Shown piece after piece: positions 1-7,333 of a stretch of 20,173 nucleotides of DNA. Positions within the stretch are counted from its first letter, which is position 1. The number at the start of each line of letters is the position of its first letter. Source of the DNA: RGIG2161 sp964525525. GTDB taxonomy: Bacteria; Bacillota; Clostridia; Oscillospirales; CAG-272. The notes beneath the pieces are model-generated. The model was not told where the DNA came from, did no database searches, and worked only from the letters and a program-made list of their open reading frames with translations. The DNA is taken from NCBI GenBank assembly GCA_964525525.1, contig CAZGHD010000029.1, positions 1 through 20,173 on the forward strand, given 5' to 3'. The position numbers and the translations under genes are program-made.

Positions 1-53
1 GTGCATCTACCATGGGCCCCGGCATCATGGTAAATGCTGCAAAGCTTGGTTAA
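1..53 (+). CDS. C-terminal tail of an unidentified protein (partial)
   Basis: The frame starting at base 3 stays open to a TAA at 51-53 and reads ASTMGPGIMVNAAKLG before the stop. It is followed about 25 bases later by a good intrinsic terminator, which supports a real gene ending here. The other two frames also end nearby, so the choice rests on the protein-like composition of this frame and on the terminator. The fragment is too short to identify, and I do not assign a family. Confidence 0.4.
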   Translation, partial: ASTMGPGIMVNAAKLG

Positions 54-76
54 TTTGATATAAGCGATATAACCTT

Positions 77-103
77 AAAACGCGTCGTTTCGAGGCGTTT
101 TTT
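77..103 (+). terminator. Intrinsic terminator of the partial upstream gene
   Basis: AAAACGC (77-83) pairs with GCGTTTT (95-101), with an inner TCG/CGA pairing around a TTT loop. The 3' arm runs into a T run. It lies just after the stop at 53 and fits termination of the upstream gene. The A-rich 5' arm would also allow some termination on the other strand. Confidence 0.65.
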
Positions 104-291
104 GTGTTGTTCTTGGCGTGACACGCCGTGGGGCGGCGGGACCAAGGACCCGCCCTACGGCACCCGATAAAATTCCATCGTCCCCTACAACCGTATTTTG
201 ATCCCATGTCAAACATTATATTGTATTTCGCAAAAACTCTTTTGAGGAGTTGCTTTTTGGCACTTGATTTAGAGACAATCAAAAAGAATTA
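104..291. other. Intergenic region with a GC-rich hairpin
   Basis: No convincing gene is seen here. Bases 125-161 form a GC-rich hairpin: GCCGT (125-129) with ACGGC (157-161), and inside it GGCGGG (135-140) with CCCGCC (149-154). No T run follows, so it looks more like an extragenic repeat element than a terminator. A weaker hairpin, AACTC/GAGTT at 235-251 with a following T run, could be a minor terminator. Short open frames on both strands here lack ribosome binding sites and protein-like composition. Confidence 0.4.
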
Positions 292-320
292 TTGCAAAAA
301 TACCGCAGATGGTGTATAAT
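292..320 (+). promoter_or_regulatory. Sigma-A promoter of the solute-binding protein gene
   Basis: TTGCAA (292-297) and a perfect TATAAT (315-320) are separated by exactly 17 bases. Transcription would start near 327, giving a leader of about 35 bases before the ATG at 361. An AAGGAG ribosome binding site sits a suitable distance before the start. Confidence 0.75.
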
Positions 321-360
321 AAAAATAATATTCAAAACACTTTATCAAGGAGAACAAAGA

Positions 361-1854
361 ATGAAAAGATTTTTAAGTATTTTGCTGGCGCTTGCTATGC
401 TCATTCCGCTTATCGCTTGTTCGGGCGGAAATGATGACAAGCCGTCAAAGGATACCGGCTCCAAGGTTACTACCGCGGAGAAGGATTCGGCCGCAATACA
501 GTACGAGGAGGACGATCTTCCCGACCTTGACTTTGAAGGTCAGACAGTAACTGTTCTTATGGGCGAGAACAGTATTCTTGAGGGCGACTTCTCGGTAGAA
601 GAGCTTACAAGTAACCCGATAAATGACTCTATCTATAACAGAGAAATGTTTGTAGAGGATAGACTCGGCGTTGAGATAGAAGCGTTTTATCCCGACGATT
701 TTGCAACAGAGGTTAACAAGCAGATAAATGCTCAGGAAGATACGTATCAGATATACGGACAAATAACCTTCCGCTTTGCCGAGCTTGTTTTTGACGGCAC
801 TTTGATAGATCTTTATTCTGTCGAACACCTTGACCTTGAAAAACCGTGGTGGTCGCAGACCTTTGCCGATTCTGCAGAGACTTGTGGAGAGCTTCTTATG
901 GCGACCGGTTCTATAACCACGTCCCTTGTCCGCAGCCTTTTTGCAGTATATTATAACAAGAATATTGCCCTTGACTACGTTGAATCCACTCCCGAGCTTT
1001 CAGACCTCTACGGTCTCGTAAACTCCGGCAAGTGGACCTTTGACAAGTTTATCGAGCTTGGAGAAGGACTTTACCGCGACCTTAACGGTAATTCGGAAGA
1101 AGACCTTGAGGACTTTTACGGCATCGGAATTAAAGCAAATCTTCAGATAGACCCGATTTTCAGCTCCTTTGACATAAGTGCGCTTAACCGCACCGATGAC
1201 GGTTGGTTTGAGTTTAACGAAAACGGCGAAAAGCTTATCTCTGCTATGGAAATGATGCACGATGCTCTTTATAACACCAAGGGCTGTTTTTCCGATAACT
1301 ATGATTCAAATGAAACCTGGATTGCCGATGATAAGTACGACGAAATGTTCGCCGGCGGCACCATCTTGTTTAACGTAAACCGTCTTTACTCCGCAGAGTG
1401 CGAAGCGCTCCGCAATATGACCGACGACTACGGCGTGCTTCCTTACCCGAAGTACGACGAGGCACAGAAGGAGTACTACTCTCACGCGCACGACCAGTAT
1501 ATCTCTTTCGGTATCCCGTCAACCAACCAAAACCCAGACGTATCAGGTGCCGTGCTTGAAGCGCTTGCGTCCTACAGCTACCGCGAAACCGAGCCCATCT
1601 ACCTTGATATGGTACTCAAGGGCAGATATATGAGCGACCCGCAGTCCAGAAAGATGATAGACATCGTCGTTGACGGATTTAAGGTTGACCCCGCATGGAT
1701 ATTCATCACTACTATTTCTGACAGCTGTACCGGTGACGTCAGAGATATGCTTGCAGAAGGCGAGACCAACTACGCTTCCTTCTATGAAAGCGAAAAGAGA
1801 GTAGTCGCAAGAAAACTGAAAACCTTCCGCAGCGTATACGAATCAAGCAGATGA
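361..1854 (+). CDS. Lipoprotein extracellular solute-binding protein (ABC transporter type)
   Basis: A 497-aa exported lipoprotein. It begins MKRFLSILLALAML with a lipobox LIAC at residues 17-20 (Cys20 would be lipidated), followed by a Gly/Asp/Lys/Ser-rich flexible linker, as in membrane-tethered substrate-binding proteins. The size and the mixed Trp/Tyr/Asp-rich body suggest a family 1-like carbohydrate-binding protein, of the kind common in gut Clostridia. The start at 361 is chosen because an AAGGAGAACAAAG site precedes it and the signal peptide begins there; the open frame extends upstream, but only through the promoter. No permease or ATPase gene lies in the window, so it is an orphan here. 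The substrate is unknown: a sugar or oligosaccharide is an inference from the family, not from visible binding residues. Confidence 0.8.
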   Translation: MKRFLSILLALAMLIPLIACSGGNDDKPSKDTGSKVTTAEKDSAAIQYEEDDLPDLDFEGQTVTVLMGENSILEGDFSVEELTSNPINDSIYNREMFVEDRLGVEIEAFYPDDFATEVNKQINAQEDTYQIYGQITFRFAELVFDGTLIDLYSVEHLDLEKPWWSQTFADSAETCGELLMATGSITTSLVRSLFAVYYNKNIALDYVESTPELSDLYGLVNSGKWTFDKFIELGEGLYRDLNGNSEEDLEDFYGIGIKANLQIDPIFSSFDISALNRTDDGWFEFNENGEKLISAMEMMHDALYNTKGCFSDNYDSNETWIADDKYDEMFAGGTILFNVNRLYSAECEALRNMTDDYGVLPYPKYDEAQKEYYSHAHDQYISFGIPSTNQNPDVSGAVLEALASYSYRETEPIYLDMVLKGRYMSDPQSRKMIDIVVDGFKVDPAWIFITTISDSCTGDVRDMLAEGETNYASFYESEKRVVARKLKTFRSVYESSR

Positions 1855-1902
1855 TATAAAAAAACAGAGCGTCCCGAAACGGACGTTCTCTAAAGGATAG
1901 TA

Positions 1903-1944
1903 AAAAGGATGTGCAGAATTTCTACACATCCTTTTAATTTTGTC
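1903..1944 (+). terminator. Strong hairpin with T-rich tail downstream of the solute-binding gene
   Basis: AAAAGGATGTG (1903-1913) pairs perfectly with CACATCCTTTT (1925-1935), and a T-rich tail (AATTTTGT) follows. It would act as a rho-independent terminator for the solute-binding gene. It would also mark the left end of the hairpin element. A less perfect hairpin lies before it, 1866-1874 with 1881-1891. Confidence 0.75.
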
Positions 1945-1950
1945 TTATAC

Positions 1951-1992
1951 CCTAACAAGCAGGGAACTTGTATATCAGTTCCGCTTGTTAGG
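1951..1992. repeat. Large perfect stem-loop in the hairpin element
   Basis: CCTAACAAGC (1951-1960) pairs with GCTTGTTAGG (1983-1992). GGAACT (1963-1968) pairs with AGTTCC (1977-1982) inside it, around an AT-rich loop. Only two unpaired bases interrupt the 16-bp total stem. No T run follows, so it is structural rather than a standard terminator. Confidence 0.7.
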
Positions 1993-2025
1993 AGAACCTA
2001 AACCCCTTTAACCCATCTTAAAAGA

Positions 2026-2107
2026 AGTGATATTGTGAGACAAGTCTCACAGTGATATTTGACCTTGCGGTCAAGTGATATTAAAATCTTGCGGTTTTAG
2101 TGATATT
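2026..2107 (+). repeat. AGTGATATT repeats alternating with short hairpins
   Basis: Four exact copies of AGTGATATT lie at 2026-2034, 2051-2059, 2074-2082 and 2099-2107, spaced 25, 23 and 25 bases apart. Each interval is a small hairpin of a different sequence: GTGAGAC/GTCTCAC (2035-2050), TTGACC/GGTCAA (2059-2074) and AAAATC/GGTTTT (2083-2098). The last two share a TTGC loop. The linker is conserved while stem sequence varies but keeps its pairing, which points to selection for structure. Confidence 0.75.
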
Positions 2108-2196
2108 TTATTCGCCCTTTAACTGCCGCAGGCAATACCACTTGGGCAAAGCCCAAATACAACTGCGTAGCAATACAACTCGCCTTTGGCGAATAA
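2108..2196 (+). repeat. ATACNACT repeats alternating with mini-palindromes
   Basis: Short palindromes TGCC/GGCA (2124-2134), TTGGGC/GCCCAA (2142-2156), TGC/GCA (2164-2172) and CGCC/GGCG (2181-2191) are joined by the linkers ATACCACT, ATACAACT and ATACAACT (2135, 2157, 2173). A related AATAAAACT closes the series at 2192-2200. The whole set can be enclosed by TTATTCGCC (2108-2116) pairing with GGCGAATAA (2188-2196). This is a second linker-plus-hairpin array directly abutting the AGTGATATT array. Confidence 0.65.
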
Positions 2197-2200
2197 AACT

Positions 2201-2230
2201 GGCCAAGTATGCCCTTACGGGTACTTGGCC
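2201..2230. repeat. Terminal stem-loop of the hairpin element
   Basis: GGCCAAGTA (2201-2209) pairs perfectly with TACTTGGCC (2222-2230), with an inner CCC/GGG pairing around TTAC. It lies right at the right-hand edge of the element, four bases before GGACGCTCT, and may define its end. Confidence 0.7.
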
Positions 2231-2286
2231 AAGCGGACGCTCTGTTTTTCCTTTACGTAAACCCCCTGCTAAGCAGACGATTATGA

Positions 2287-2871
2287 CTATGCAAGCTCTG
2301 CGAGTCTCTCAACCGCATCGTTTTCGCAGATAGGAGAGCAGTGCTCAGCTATGTATTCGGCGGCGGGAGGGGACAACCTCACACCGCCGAACTCGCACAA
2401 AAATGAGAATTTTCCCTGTGACTCGTCAAGCACGAGATACGCCGCATCTCCCCGCGTGTCGGCGTAGGCGGAGCTCCTGCCGGGATAGCCCATCTTTCGC
2501 AGAGCCGCGCAGCATGAAAGCAGCGGCGCTATCCCGCGGGCAAAGCGGTATACCCCCTGAAATCTGCACACCCGCGCAAGCGGGTTTTGTTTTTCCTTGT
2601 CACGGCGAGACTCGGCGCGCGCGGCTCTCCCGAGCTTGGTAACGAACATCTCGCACCCTCCCTCGCGCGAGGGGTAGACTTGTATGTACACCCGATTTTG
2701 CGCCGCGTCAAAGCCGGTCTTGTGCTTTGCGAGGTCAAGAATGCTCCACAGCGCACGGCGGGTTTCGGTGTTGTCGTAATCTATAGAGTCACAGTTTAGT
2801 TCAAACTCGCTCATATCGCTCTGTGACATCATTATTTTCAGCTTGTTTTCGTTTATCAGTATCATATCCAT
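2287..2871 (-). CDS. mecA: MecA-family adaptor protein
   Basis: A 194-aa cytoplasmic protein of the MecA/YpbH adaptor family, which delivers substrates to the ClpC unfoldase and ClpP protease. The N-terminal block has the family pattern: INENKLKI (residues 6-13), DYDNTETRRALWSILD (about 32-47), then TGFDAAQNRVYIQVYPSREG and CEMFVTKLG. A charged linker follows. The C-terminal half (about 105-185), with YRFARGI, a variable Tyr block, YLVLDE and CEFGG, matches the ClpC-binding half in pattern more weakly. Slightly shorter than the Bacillus protein of about 218 aa. The start is the ATG at 2871; the ribosome binding site is poor (a G run about 12 bases upstream), so the ATG six bases downstream is also possible. 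Monocistronic, with its own promoter. Not related to the methicillin-resistance gene of the same name. Confidence 0.8.
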   Translation of the reverse strand: MDMILINENKLKIMMSQSDMSEFELNCDSIDYDNTETRRALWSILDLAKHKTGFDAAQNRVYIQVYPSREGGCEMFVTKLGRAARAESRRDKEKQNPLARVCRFQGVYRFARGIAPLLSCCAALRKMGYPGRSSAYADTRGDAAYLVLDESQGKFSFLCEFGGVRLSPPAAEYIAEHCSPICENDAVERLAELA

Positions 2872-2882
2872 AAAAATAAACA

Positions 2883-2935
2883 GCCCCCCAACGGATATAA
2901 CGGTCTCAATAACTATTATAATCCGTCAGGGGGAA
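2883..2935 (-). terminator. Hairpin downstream of the acyltransferase operon
   Basis: The run of C at 2884-2888 plus ACGGAT (2891-2896) pairs with ATCCGT (2921-2926) plus the run of G at 2929-2933, around an AT-rich loop of about 24 bases. On the minus strand it follows the stop at 2969 and is followed by a TTTATTTTT stretch at the MecA start. The long loop makes it a weaker terminator than others in the window. Confidence 0.45.
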
Positions 2936-2943
2936 AAATGTAA
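2915..2943 (-). promoter_or_regulatory. Candidate promoter of the MecA-family gene
   Basis: Read on the minus strand, TTACAT (2943-2938) and a perfect TATAAT (2920-2915) have a 17-base spacer. Transcription would start near 2908, about 37 bases before the ATG. The promoter overlaps the hairpin that probably terminates the preceding acyltransferase operon. Confidence 0.6.
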
Positions 2944-2968
2944 CCCCTTAATTTTTGGAAATTACGCG

Positions 2969-4180
2969 TCAGTCAAGGTACAGGATGTTAAATGCGTTCT
3001 CGGTCATATAGCTGTCGTAGTTGTAGACGGCTATCACGCGGGAGAAATCATCGTTTTGCAGAAGCTCTGCAACCGAGCCCTTGTAGTAGCGCAGGTCGAT
3101 CATTTCGACGTCAAAATCCAGCGCAAGGAAGGGAATGAGCGCGTGGGCAAAGCTGTCTTTGATAACGAGGATTTTTTCGCGGTTTTCCGCACCTTCAAGG
3201 GTTATCGAAACTCTGCCGTTGTTACCGGAGAGAAACGCGCCGTATTTGTCCTTTTTAGAGAGATACTCGCGGTCGTAAAAGCCGTAGGACGCTGACTCTG
3301 CGTTGCCCTCAAACACTAACTTGAAGTTCTCGTCTCCGTCGTAGCGGTAAAAATGCATCTCGTCGGGAGCTACCCACTTCATTCCCGCCGACGACCAGGT
3401 GGTGCCGTAAAAACTGTCTGACACAAGCTCGGGGGTGAATTTATCTTTCGGGGCAGGTGAGAGCGCCAGCTCGGTCATTATATTTTCGTACCCGTAGTAC
3501 GCGCCGAGGGTGGTCCAGTGGTGGTCGGTGCGGTAGTATATCTGCTCGCCCGAGGCGATTTTCTGCGTCAGCGTATCGTAAAGGTCGATATATCCGACGT
3601 CGCCGAGTAGCTCTGCGAGGGTATCGCGTATCTTGCCTGTGTAGCTGTCAGGCGCGGGATAGGAGATAAAATCGGAAAGCGCGTCTATCGAGCGGGGCGC
3701 TGAAATCGCGGTAAATTTAACCCCCGCCGCCTCACATTTTTCGGCAAAATCGGCCAGAGCCTTGGCGTTTTGGGAGATGACCTCTATCGACGGCTCGGAT
3801 AAGCGCTCGATCACGTAGCCGTCCTTTGCTGAGACTACCGAGTTGTTCTCGCGTTTTCCGAACAGCATAATCTCGCTCGCCGCCTTCGCGCCGACGAACA
3901 GATCGCGCGCGGGGAACTGATCGGCGTAATATTTCGCGATGTCTGAGGTGAATCTGCCGTCAAGCAGCCTCTCTGTCGTGAATTTCGGCAAAGACTGGAG
4001 CACGCGGTTCTCCTCCTCGGAAAAATCCTTGTCGGGGATAAACCATATAGCCGCCGCGAATCCGAAAATTATGACGAGCGAGAGAACGGTTAGCAGAATG
4101 TCGTTGAATTTACCCTTTGAGGAGATATTTTTCTGAAGCTCGAGCAGGCTGTCCTGATCAAGGTACTTGTTATTATCCAT
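2969..4180 (-). CDS. DHHW/AlgX-like SGNH-type membrane-anchored protein, probable glycan O-acyltransferase partner
   Basis: A 403-aa protein with a short cytoplasmic N-terminus and a single membrane anchor at about residues 28-48; the remainder is predicted outside the membrane. The signature TDHHWTTLGAYYG carries Asp219-His220-His221-Trp222. A KDSFAHAL block near residues 341-348 (Ser343) would supply the nucleophile of an SGNH-type fold. In AlgX/AlgJ and clostridial DHHW-family relatives these residues serve acyl transfer onto secreted polysaccharide. An ideal AAGGAGG site overlaps the stop codon of the MBOAT gene just upstream, so the two are translated from one message. The pairing implies that MBOAT brings an acetyl group across the membrane and this protein takes part in placing it on the glycan. 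The glycan is unknown; no polysaccharide polymerase gene is in the window. Confidence 0.82.
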   Translation of the reverse strand: MDNNKYLDQDSLLELQKNISSKGKFNDILLTVLSLVIIFGFAAAIWFIPDKDFSEEENRVLQSLPKFTTERLLDGRFTSDIAKYYADQFPARDLFVGAKAASEIMLFGKRENNSVVSAKDGYVIERLSEPSIEVISQNAKALADFAEKCEAAGVKFTAISAPRSIDALSDFISYPAPDSYTGKIRDTLAELLGDVGYIDLYDTLTQKIASGEQIYYRTDHHWTTLGAYYGYENIMTELALSPAPKDKFTPELVSDSFYGTTWSSAGMKWVAPDEMHFYRYDGDENFKLVFEGNAESASYGFYDREYLSKKDKYGAFLSGNNGRVSITLEGAENREKILVIKDSFAHALIPFLALDFDVEMIDLRYYKGSVAELLQNDDFSRVIAVYNYDSYMTENAFNILYLD

Positions 4181-4192
4181 AGGTCAGCCTCC

Positions 4193-5593
4193 TTAAAATC
4201 TGAAATACAGGAACGGGTTGTAGGTGCTGTCAACCAGATACGCGATAGACACGAGTATCAGTATCACGCACACGACGGTGGTCGCCGTGCGGAAAACAGG
4301 GTGCTTTTCGTAGCATTTCCAGAAAATGCGCTTGGGGACAGGGGTTGATGCCAGAATGAGAAGCGCGATAAACGGGAGATTACGCAAAAGCTCGTAAAGG
4401 AAGCCTTCGCTGTAAAATCCGCTGACTCCCGCGCCGAACATATTGGACAGATAAACAAACCCTGCCGACATATCCTCCGACACGAAAAGCAGCCAGCCGA
4501 TAACGATGAAAAACAGCGAGTAGATATGGCGCACTATGCCGGGGAGCTTTTCGAGAATCTTGCCGAGGAACGCCTTTTCTGCGACCAGTAAAATGAAGTA
4601 GTAAAGTCCCCAAAGCAGATAGTTCCAGGACGCGCCGTGCCAAAATCCGGTCGCGAGCCACACGACCAGCAGATTGCGGTAGGTCGCAAGGCTTCCGCGT
4701 CTGTTTCCGCCGAGCGGAATATAGAGGTATTCGCGGAACCAAGTGGACAGAGAAATGTGCCAACGGCGCCAGAACTCGGTGATACTTTTTGAGATATATG
4801 GGTAGTTGAAGTTCTCAAGGAACTTAAATCCGATCATTTTGCCCAGACCTATCGCCATATCCGAGTAGCCGGAAAAGTCGAAATAGATCTGGAAGGTGTA
4901 AAAGATTATCCCGAGCCACGCGCCTGCCGCGGTGCGATCGTCAAGCGCGGAAAAATAGTCGAACATCGCGCCACACGGGTTGGCAAGCAGCACCTTTTTG
5001 CAAAGTCCCGCGGTAAAGGTTCTCACGCCGGACGCAAAAAGCACGGTAGAGTGCTCGCGCTCACGGAGCTGATCGTCAACGTCGCGGTATCTGACGATAG
5101 GTCCCGCGATAAGCTGGGGATAAAGGGTAACGTACGCGCCGAACGAGGCGATATTATGCTGTGCGCGCGCGTCCCCGCGGTAAACGTCGATAACGTAGGA
5201 AAGCGCTTGGAAGGTGTAAAATGAAATTCCGATAGGCAGGGACAGCCCGAGCGGTTTGAGGAAAGAAAGTCCCGGGATGAGGCGCAGATTTGAAATAAAA
5301 AAGTCGAAATATTTGAAAAATCCGAGGATCGCGAGATTTATGACTATCGCACCGATAAGCACCGCGCGCTGACGGCGGCGGTCGGAGGAAAATCTCTCCA
5401 CCAGATACCCCGCGATATAGTCGATTATTATCGTGCCGATCATCAAAAAGACGTTCAGCGGCTCACCCCAGCCGTAGAAGATAAGACTGACTGCGAGCAG
5501 CACGACGTTTCGTATTTTAAACGGAACGGCGAAGTACAAAATGAAGGTTATCGGCAGAAAGAGAAACAGAAATTCAAGACTTGAAAAGACCAT
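4193..5593 (-). CDS. MBOAT family membrane O-acyltransferase (AlgI/DltB/PatA-like)
   Basis: A 466-aa polytopic membrane protein with many hydrophobic segments from the very N-terminus (SLEFLFLFLPITFILYF). It carries the MBOAT core: PQLIAGPIVRY near residues 159-169, FDFSGYSDMAIGLG near 238-251, the block FWRRWHISLSTWFREYLYIPLGG (His279) and GFWHGASWNYLLWG, where His319 matches the invariant catalytic histidine. Length is typical of AlgI-type proteins. It moves acyl groups, usually acetyl, from the cytoplasm to an acceptor outside. A TAGGAG site sits a suitable distance before the ATG. It is first of two genes; the DHHW partner follows after 12 bases. I see no strong promoter in the short gap after the xylulokinase terminator, so readthrough may contribute. 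The acceptor polymer cannot be inferred. Confidence 0.88.
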   Translation of the reverse strand: MVFSSLEFLFLFLPITFILYFAVPFKIRNVVLLAVSLIFYGWGEPLNVFLMIGTIIIDYIAGYLVERFSSDRRRQRAVLIGAIVINLAILGFFKYFDFFISNLRLIPGLSFLKPLGLSLPIGISFYTFQALSYVIDVYRGDARAQHNIASFGAYVTLYPQLIAGPIVRYRDVDDQLREREHSTVLFASGVRTFTAGLCKKVLLANPCGAMFDYFSALDDRTAAGAWLGIIFYTFQIYFDFSGYSDMAIGLGKMIGFKFLENFNYPYISKSITEFWRRWHISLSTWFREYLYIPLGGNRRGSLATYRNLLVVWLATGFWHGASWNYLLWGLYYFILLVAEKAFLGKILEKLPGIVRHIYSLFFIVIGWLLFVSEDMSAGFVYLSNMFGAGVSGFYSEGFLYELLRNLPFIALLILASTPVPKRIFWKCYEKHPVFRTATTVVCVILILVSIAYLVDSTYNPFLYFRF

Positions 5594-5621
5594 TTTTTCT
5601 CCTACTTACGTTAAAGGTTTT

Positions 5622-5666
5622 AGATAAAAACCTGTTCCGAGGGCAGGGTTACTGCTCTCGGAACAG
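5622..5666 (-). terminator. Terminator of the xylulokinase gene
   Basis: CTGTTCCGAG (5632-5641) and CTCGGAACAG (5657-5666) form a perfect 10-bp stem. On the minus strand it follows the xylulokinase stop by a few bases and is followed by GTTTTTATC. It separates the kinase from the downstream acyltransferase pair. Confidence 0.8.
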
Positions 5667-5677
5667 AGAATTTGTGA

Positions 5678-7201
5678 TCAAAGAGCCGCAAGCTGTTTGT
5701 AGCTGTCGCGAAGATCTTCGTACAGCTTGTCGTAAAGCGCGTAGACCTTTGCGTATTTAGCGACCGTTTCAGCATCGGGCGAGAGGCTGGTGGTCTCGTG
5801 GATGATGCTCTCTGCCGCGCCCGCAACAGAGTCGTAAACGCCTGCGCCCACGCCTGCAAGGATAGCTACGCCGAGCGCGCCGCCCTCGCGGGAGGAGTTC
5901 TGTGCGATGCGGACGCCGAACGCGTCAGCCATCATCTGTCTCCACAGCTTGCTGTTTCCGCCGCCACCGGATGCGTAAACGAAATCGGGGTCTGTACCGA
6001 GCTCGCGGATTATGTTCATGCAGTCAAGCAGGCTGAAGGTAACTCCTTCCATTACCGCGCGGAGCATATCGGCGCGGCCGTGCATAGCGGAGAGTCCGAA
6101 GAAAACGCCGCGTGCGTCAGAATCAAGGTGAGGGGTACGCTCGCCCATCAGATAGGGGAGATATATCAGCGAGTTTGCACCTGCGGGAACGGAGGCGCAG
6201 ATCTCGTCAAGCACTTTGTTTGCGTTTTTGCCGAGCAAAGCGGCGGTGTCGACCGTGTCGCGGAAGAAATTATCGCGCAGCCACTTAAAGGACAGACCCG
6301 CGCCCTGAGTAACGCCCATGATGTGCCATGCACCGGGAACCGCGTGGCAAAGAGTGTGAACTCTGCCGCGAGGATCTATTCTCGGCTTGTCGGTGTGAGC
6401 GAAAACAACGCCTGACGTACCGATAGTAGCGGAAACGATGCCTTCGCGCACGATTCCGTTACCGACGGCTGATGCCGCCTGGTCACCCGCGCCGCCGACA
6501 ACGACGGTGGAGGTGGAAAGTCCGGTCAGCTCTGCAACCGCAGGGGTGAGCTTACCTGTAACCTCGGCAGATTCGTAAACTTTACCGAGGGTGTTTATAT
6601 CAATTCCGAGCTTGTCGCAAACGTAGGGAGACCAGCATCTGCCGGGAACGTCAAGAAGCTGCATACCGGACGCGTCTGACACCTCGGTCGCGAACTCGCC
6701 TGTGAGGCGGTAGCGGATATAGTCTTTGGGAAGCATGATCTTTTTCGCGCGAGCGAAATTCTCCGGCTCGTTGTTCTTTACCCACATGATCTTTGCGGCG
6801 GTAAAGCCGGTGAGCGCAGGGTTAGCGGTGATCTCTATCAGCTTGTCCGCGCCGACAAGCTCGGTGATCTGTGCCGCCTCTGCCGCGGTGCGCTGGTCGC
6901 ACCAGATGATGGAGCGGCGGATAACTTTGTCAGCTTCGTCAAGCATAACGAGACCATGCATCTGACCGGAAAGTCCTATACCGAGAACCTCGTCAGGCTT
7001 TGCGCCCGCTTTTGCGACGATGGAGCGGATAGCGTCAACAGACGCGTTCCACCAGTCCTCGGGATCCTGTTCTGCCCAGCCGTTTTTCGGCTGATAGAGG
7101 GGATATTCGATAAGCTCGTCGGCAATGGTGTTGCCCGCGAGGTCAAAAAGAACGGCTTTGGTGCCGGATGTTCCTATGTCAATTCCTATAAGATACTGCA
7201 T
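5678..7201 (-). CDS. xylB: Xylulokinase (FGGY carbohydrate kinase)
   Basis: A 507-aa cytoplasmic kinase that phosphorylates D-xylulose with ATP to xylulose 5-phosphate, feeding the pentose phosphate pathway. It opens with the FGGY phosphate-binding motif IGIDIGTSGTKAVLFD (residues 5-20). SGQMHGLVML (78-87) is typical of xylulokinases. GGAGDQAASAVG carries the putative catalytic Asp240. The C-terminal lobe has the adenosine motif ASGGGGNSKLWRQMMADAFG. Length is normal for the family. The start at 7201 follows an AAAGGAG site. It has its own promoter and terminator; no xylose isomerase or transporter gene is adjacent, which is unusual since xylA and xylB are often together. A closely related FGGY substrate such as another ketopentose cannot be excluded. 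Confidence 0.93.
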   Translation of the reverse strand: MQYLIGIDIGTSGTKAVLFDLAGNTIADELIEYPLYQPKNGWAEQDPEDWWNASVDAIRSIVAKAGAKPDEVLGIGLSGQMHGLVMLDEADKVIRRSIIWCDQRTAAEAAQITELVGADKLIEITANPALTGFTAAKIMWVKNNEPENFARAKKIMLPKDYIRYRLTGEFATEVSDASGMQLLDVPGRCWSPYVCDKLGIDINTLGKVYESAEVTGKLTPAVAELTGLSTSTVVVGGAGDQAASAVGNGIVREGIVSATIGTSGVVFAHTDKPRIDPRGRVHTLCHAVPGAWHIMGVTQGAGLSFKWLRDNFFRDTVDTAALLGKNANKVLDEICASVPAGANSLIYLPYLMGERTPHLDSDARGVFFGLSAMHGRADMLRAVMEGVTFSLLDCMNIIRELGTDPDFVYASGGGGNSKLWRQMMADAFGVRIAQNSSREGGALGVAILAGVGAGVYDSVAGAAESIIHETTSLSPDAETVAKYAKVYALYDKLYEDLRDSYKQLAAL

Positions 7202-7238
7202 ACGTTACTCCTTTAGGTTAAATTTTTCTCTACCTATT

Positions 7239-7267
7239 ATTGTACTATATTTGTGAGGTATTGTAAA
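7239..7267 (-). promoter_or_regulatory. Promoter of xylB
   Basis: On the minus strand, TTTACA (7267-7262) and TACAAT (7244-7239) have a 17-base spacer. The AT-rich upstream flank could act as an UP-like element. It diverges from the microprotein promoter at 7334-7362. I see no clear XylR-type operator. Confidence 0.6.
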
Positions 7268-7333
7268 GGGAATTTATAGCAAATAATTTATGAACAATAT
7301 TTAATTATTTTTTAATTTTTTTTGAATAAAATA

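Larger units (their letters stand above)
1860..2249. repeat. Hairpin-array element lodged inside an ancestral bidirectional terminator
   Basis: AAAAACAGAGCGTCC (1860-1874) has a perfect 15-base reverse complement at 2235-2249. If 1890-2243 are removed, the flanks make an ideal terminator: a 15-bp stem, a CGAAAC loop and a T run on either strand. It would sit between the convergent solute-binding gene and the MecA gene. The block between begins after GGACGTTCT (1881-1889) and ends at GGACGCTCT (2235-2243), near-identical copies that resemble a target duplication with one mismatch. The insert of about 354 bp carries no gene and consists almost entirely of hairpins. The insertion is inferred; the inverted repeat and the near-duplicate are seen directly. 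Confidence 0.6.

Noticed and set aside
292..360. Start of the solute-binding protein at 292
   Set aside because: The added residues cover the promoter, and the signal peptide and ribosome binding site place the start at 361.
2026..2107. CRISPR-like array of AGTGATATT repeats
   Set aside because: The repeat is only nine bases, and the spacers are 14-16 bases and self-complementary. No cas gene is present. This does not fit CRISPR.
2843..3295. 150-codon plus-strand frame over the DHHW gene end
   Set aside because: It crosses the intergenic hairpin and is antisense to conserved sequence; no ribosome binding site.
5798..6415. 205-codon open frame on the plus strand inside xylB
   Set aside because: It lies fully antisense to a well-supported kinase, lacks a ribosome binding site and has no recognisable motifs; it arises from the codon bias of xylB.
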